A stretch of DNA of 64,000 bases from Mytilus trossulus (Eukaryota; Mollusca; Bivalvia; Mytilida; Mytilidae), in NCBI RefSeq assembly GCF_036588685.1, contig NC_086382.1, positions 70,963,999 through 71,027,998 on the forward strand, given 5' to 3'. The position numbers and the translations under genes are program-made. Of the stretch, positions 59,863 to 64,000 are shown piece by piece; position 1 is the stretch's first letter, and each line of letters begins with the position of its first letter. The notes below the pieces were generated by a model that was not told the origin of the DNA, ran no database searches, and was given only the letters and a program-made list of their open reading frames with translations.

Positions 59863-60061
59863 GTGTGACTAGTAAAAGATGATTCTCAGACCATCCGCAG
59901 TATTTGATTACAATGTAATAAGTTGAAGATCGACTGCATGACCACTGCATTACCAGATTCCAGTGTTATTAGTGGAAGATGAACTTAATGCCTATTGCAG
60001 AACCTGACTTAAGTGTAACTTGTGGAAGATGGATTGCAGGTTCATTGCAGTACCTAGTTTA
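59863..60061. repeat. 50-bp minisatellite, four units
   Basis: Units begin near 59863, 59913, 59963 and 60013. It corresponds to three units in copy 1 (17875-18018). Confidence 0.7.
59969..60018 (-). CDS. Candidate terminal exon of the second aGPCR (tentative)
   Basis: 50 bp in phase 1, ending KFIFH and stop, equal in length to the candidate at 17930-17979. It lies in the minisatellite. Confidence 0.28.
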
Positions 60062-63000
60062 TTTATAAGTTTTTTTGAAGTGTTGTAGACTGTTTCTTTT
60101 CATTATTTTGGGGTATACACATGCTTATGTTATACTTCAAGAGGAACGCTTATTTATTTGGTTGAAATTTGAGAAGCATTATCATAGATTTCGAGTACCG
60201 CAATCATGATAGTTTCCCATGAAATCTGACTAACAAAAGAACACTCAAACACATCAATCAAAACTACTGACAACACCATGGTGACAAACATAAACGACTA
60301 AAAGACGAGCAACAGTTCACAAAATACAATATTCCGTAACACAAACATAAAAGACAAGACGTGATACCTGAGGTACACGTCGTGTTGCTCATGTAATTAC
60401 AAGTCCAGTGATAAGTATAATTCGGTAGGTCACATTTATAGAAAAGGAGGAAGGGTTTTTTGCTACTAAAACTGGTAGGTTTAAAAGTGATTACTTTTTT
60501 GGTTAACCTACTGGTTCTAAGACATGATCTCTATGTTTCCTCTCGTAGAGACATAATTTGTGAATGTAACCAGTATGGATGCTCATGAATAGCGGTAGAA
60601 TTGAATTCTGAGACAGACCCAAAGTGCAAAAAGGTGTAATACAGAAAGTTCAAACAATCATTTTCAAACAAACCTTTGTTTATGCCTTTTAAAATGTAAG
60701 CTTTCGATTCTAGGATACTAGTATATTTTATCAAAACGTCATAGTGAAAACGGTACAGTTTAAGCCATAAGAGGAAATTACATTGTATATATTAACAGAA
60801 ATGCAACCTATTTATGCTTTCACATATGATAAAACATGATGATTTAGTTTGCGACAATCCCATGTCAGGATCATCTGACCTTTGAAAATCTTGTTTGAGT
60901 TTCATTTTTGTTCATTTATTTATTTTAGAGTTCAGTATGACGTCTATTATCAATGAGCAAGTAAACATTTTTGTTAAGGAACCAGCTGAGGCACGCCTCC
61001 AGGTGCGGAATTTTCTCGCTATATTGAAGACCCATTGGTGATATGCGGCTGTTTTCTGCTCTTAGGTCGGCTTTTTGTATCTTTGACATATTCCCCATTT
61101 CCATACAATTTTTGAATCAATGACACTAGAACAAGTTTTAACATACCTTTAAATTCAAATCTGTTCTGTAAACCAGAAGACTACAAAAAGAAAAATATAA
61201 AGATTAAAAAAAATTAATGTACAACGACTGGAACTCATACACTGTTGATAAAATGTTGCAGATACAATGTATTATACTATGATTAATAGAGGAGCGAATG
61301 ATCCAGAGGACCACTGCAAGTAAAATGAAAACACCATGGCAGAAAATGTACCAAACAAACAAACAAAACAACATAGAATAGACTTAGCAACAGGAACCCC
61401 ACCAAAACCTGGGGTGATCTCAGGTGCTCCGGATGGCTAAGCCTTTCCTGATCTATTTGTTGCACCCGTTGTGTTACTCATGTTAGTACACAACCTGTAA
61501 TAAGTATAATTCGGTTGGTCAAATTCGTCAAAAGAAAACGGAATTGTAGAAATTCAATTTCTAGATGTAAGTCAAGATATGACGCATACTTAATTGTTGT
61601 ATCATGCATCTCAAGTTCGATGGGATAGATGCTTTCAACATAGTCACCAAATGTTTAGTGAGAACACATCATCTATAAATAAATACAATTTCAATTGTGA
61701 CTCACTTGATGAAATATTTGAGTTGTACCTTAATTGTGCAGACATGTAAAATTGTCAACTTTAAACAAACCTGTGTTTTGCTGCTAGCTTTTAACATAGA
61801 GTTTGATCTGTATCTATGCACCGCTTTCCCGATTCCTTCATGTAACTAAAATGCAAAAGAAACGCTGAATAAATAAGGTTGAGGAAAATCAAGAAGATCA
61901 GCAATTTACATTCTGTGTTCTCTCTTCAGATTTGGGTAAATTATAGAAACTAAGGGAGGGTGTATAAATTATGTATTCAAATCCCGAAATTGTGTTTCTT
62001 TTCTATGAACGATCATAACTAAAAGGAAAGGAGAAACAATTACGAGTACTCACATATTTTATATTGCACTGTTACACCACTGTACCAGATTAGGAAGAGC
62101 GCTCAGCGCTAACAAATATGTTTAACCCCGATTTATTTTAATTGCATGGGTTTATTTAGCTGACCAAACGGTATGGTATTTTTTCAATGTTGAATGCTGT
62201 ATGGTTACCTTTAATTGTTTTCATTTACTCCATTTTAACTTTGATGAATAGTTGTTTCATACGCAATCATACCACATCTCCATATTTTAAATCAACCCAC
62301 GATTTTTCGGAAATACCTGTATTAGTTCAGGCATATTGCAGTTGGTTTGTTTAAATTGTTTTGCGATTGCTTGATAGCGTACATTTGGTTAGTTGTAATT
62401 GATTGCCTCTTATAAAGTTTGGTTTGGAGTTCGGTATTATTTATTGGTTTCAATTGTTTGCCTCGAATTTAGCTGAAGAGACATGCTGTGACGATATCGC
62501 ATATGGCGCAGTTAAATAGGTGTCGTTCAACTTATAATCAGTTCTTAAAACTTTTGTAAGTTTATATGTATAAGAAAAAACTACGTTAAACTCTAACTGG
62601 ATGTTGATGATCCGAACAAACCGTCAGACTAAAGTACACAGTTCTACAGAACTCACCTTTTTATTTGAAACTGCATCTCTTATAAATATTATAAATCCCT
62701 GAAAAAATATTAAAGCAACACAAAAAACTTAAATCAGATAAGTCAAATTTATCAGATTGTACTGCCTATTTAAATGCATATCGGTTGCAGAAAAATTGGT
62801 CCTGTTAATGTTTTTAAAATATCATTTCAACACATAACGATTGAAATGGCATTTAGAAACAGCCGATATGCATTTCACCCGTTATAAACGTAAATGTAAA
62901 TATACAGGTAATCACGTGTAAAAGAGTCATGATACTTTTCCCTACATACTTGATGTCCGTTTTGGATTGAGAACACTTATTTGATAAAGGAATTACAGAG

Positions 63001-63655
63001 TTAAATTTTTTTCGGATCGATTTAATCAACAAAATTGTAATTCTTGTTTTGATGCCTTTGAGTTTTACATTTGATGCCTTTGAGTTTTTACATTTGTTTC
63101 TTTTGAACTGCCGAAGATGCATAAAACACTCGCAACGTATCTGGAAATAAGGATCATCATATGGGCTGTAGGCATACATTTGTATGCAGACCCAACTGAG
63201 GAATACGTATATTATCTTACAAGACAATTGTACATCAGATATGTCTTTTTTATATGTTTAAAGTCTTGGTATTTTTCGCTGTCGTATTCCCGAAATTTCA
63301 CAAGTTGTATTATAAGTTTGAATATCATTTTGGAATCATCTGCCTCCCTCTTAAAAATTAAACCAAACTGGCTGCTGTGCTTTAGCTATCATTATTTCAA
63401 AATGCTATTTTTATTATTGTTTAAAATTAAAAAAAAAGTAAAATAAAAGTATCCTTTATATGTTGTTAAATCGTCAGTAATGCATTTAAAGACCGATTTA
63501 ATATTTAGAAATCTATATAAAATTATACCTGAAGGGAAGTAGAAATACCAAACAAATACTGAAATATGATGGTATCTTCATTATATGCCAGAATTCCAAA
63601 TAACCATGATAATCCTAATACTGGTATTAAAACAACCATGCATTTAACACCGGCT
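59969..63655 (-). CDS. Second adhesion GPCR, 3' end only (gene continues past the window)
   Basis: Four coding exons match the first receptor one to one: 63529-63655 (TM6-TM7, AGVKCMVVLIPVLGLSWLFG), 62657-62698 (GFIIFIRDAVSNKK), 61771-61845 (LHEGIGKAVHRYRSNSML) and 61147-61180 (SSGLQNRFEFK). A tentative last exon is at 59969-60018. Lengths and phases are identical to copy 1 and there is no stop or frameshift. In the shared stretch the two proteins differ at a handful of residues (Ala/Val in TM6, Arg-Arg/Gly-Lys and Met/Val in the tail), while introns have diverged much more, which suggests purifying selection on both. The 5' exons, including any mucin domain, must lie beyond 64,000. Confidence 0.88.
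60845..61115 (+). repeat. Repeat family A, shared with copy 1
   Basis: 'gaggcacgcctccaggtgcg' and 'tctttgacatattccccatt'. Confidence 0.6.
61147..61180 (-). CDS. Second aGPCR exon: tail
   Basis: 34 bp, SSGLQNRFEFK, phase 0 to phase 1, same borders as the exon at 19002-19035. Confidence 0.65.
61285..61520. repeat. Repeat family D, shared with copy 1
   Basis: 'aggagcgaatgatccagagg', 'accccaccaaaacctggggt' and 'gttgcacccgttgtgttact'. Confidence 0.6.
61545..61640 (-). pseudogene. Reverse transcriptase relic
   Basis: Minus strand reads ESIYPIELEMHDTTIKYASY then LDLHLEIEF. This is the same conserved block as the other relics, with the rest missing. The matching site in copy 1 (20,290-20,330) keeps only a much decayed trace. 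Confidence 0.55.
61771..61845 (-). CDS. Second aGPCR exon: proximal cytoplasmic tail
   Basis: 75 bp, phase 0, LHEGIGKAVHRYRSNSML then KASSKTQ. Acceptor tttag, donor CAG|gtttgt. Confidence 0.82.
62140..62290 (+). repeat. Repeat family B, shared with copy 1
   Basis: 'ttagctgaccaaacggtatg' and 'gcaatcataccacatctcca'. Confidence 0.55.
62657..62698 (-). CDS. Second aGPCR exon: end of TM7
   Basis: 42 bp, phase 0, GFIIFIRDAVSNKK, identical protein to copy 1. Confidence 0.87.
63529..63655 (-). CDS. Second aGPCR exon: TM6 to TM7
   Basis: 127 bp, AGVKCMVVLIPVLGLSWLFG, ILAYNEDTIIF and QYLFGISTSLQ. One residue differs from copy 1. Confidence 0.94.
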
Positions 63656-64000
63656 CTATGAAAAAAAATAATGTTTGAATACTTATAGAACTACTAAAGT
63701 CAACTGATATTTCATCATTGCGTTTTATTCTTATTTTTAATCATATGATTGGTGATTCATATAGATATTGTATATAGCAGAACATACTTATCAAGTCGAC
63801 ACATTAAGTTTTGCTCCCATTTGAGTTCACGCGATACCATCAGTTTTTACCGCCCAAAGCCAAGATGTATGATGGCATAACAATTTCCGCCCGTGAACTT
63901 TTTCGTCTGTTTATTCGTCCGTCCTTAAAAATGGGGGCTCTAATTTGATTTGACCCGCTCGCAAGTAAGTTACAACAGCATAAAAAATGACTAAAAGAAC
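63656..64000. other. Intron of the second aGPCR, cut by the window end
   Basis: Collinear with 22,574-22,870. The third-loop exon would be expected about 1 kb further on, outside the window. Confidence 0.5.

Larger units (their letters stand above)
54756..64000. repeat. Segmental duplication, copy 2
   Basis: Direct-orientation homologue of 11.09-22.8 kb. The offset falls from about 43.7 kb at the left to 41.1 kb at the right because copy 1 has gained more insertions. It runs off the window. Confidence 0.85.

Noticed and set aside
62853-63446. 124- and 109-codon ORFs on opposite strands
   Set aside because: They lie in an intron of the second receptor, are not matched by open frames in copy 1, and show no domain.

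Overview
The window looks like nuclear DNA from a marine bivalve, most probably a mussel (Mytilus-like). It is AT-rich and intron-rich, with consensus GT/AG exons of 30-200 bp, and it is crowded with short dispersed repeats that I recall from mussel genomes. It also carries vertebrate-type TTAGGG repeats. The genus is an inference. There is nothing prokaryotic here, and I saw no tRNA, rRNA or CRISPR array.

Layout. (1) 1-11.5 kb, plus strand: the 3' part of a split gene for a small, unrecognised single-pass membrane protein. It has six phase-compatible exons, a TM exon and a short cytoplasmic tail ending -VQT. (2) 45.0 kb down to about 17.9 kb, minus strand: a nearly complete adhesion G-protein-coupled receptor (aGPCR). 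I could chain 22 coding exons with every splice phase matching: signal peptide, one 2.49-kb mucin-like exon with about 28 repeats of 20 aa, a short HRM-like cysteine module, GAIN domain, GPS cleavage motif, 7TM core and short tail. The two genes converge. (3) 51,371-54,199: a BEL/Pao-type LTR element with 5-bp target-site duplication and two LTRs. It has gag and a protease-like region, but stops just before the reverse transcriptase. (4) 54.75-64.0 kb: a diverged second copy of about 11.09-22.8 kb in direct orientation. It holds the terminal exon of the small membrane-protein gene and the last exons of a second aGPCR, whose 5' part lies beyond the window. So the convergent pair belongs to a tandem duplication with a period of about 41-44 kb.

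The two copies act as controls for each other. A TTAGGG array of about 300 bp sits in the 3' UTR of copy 2 and is absent from copy 1. A 350-bp tandem repeat (2.3 copies) and a long-armed inverted repeat are present only in copy 1. A 50-bp minisatellite next to the receptor tails has three units in copy 1 and four in copy 2. Fragments of a Penelope-like reverse transcriptase are scattered in introns and spacers.

The receptor would be a self-cleaving surface receptor with a long glycosylated stalk. The small protein would be a membrane-anchored partner of unknown function. Any functional link between them is inferred only from their co-duplication.
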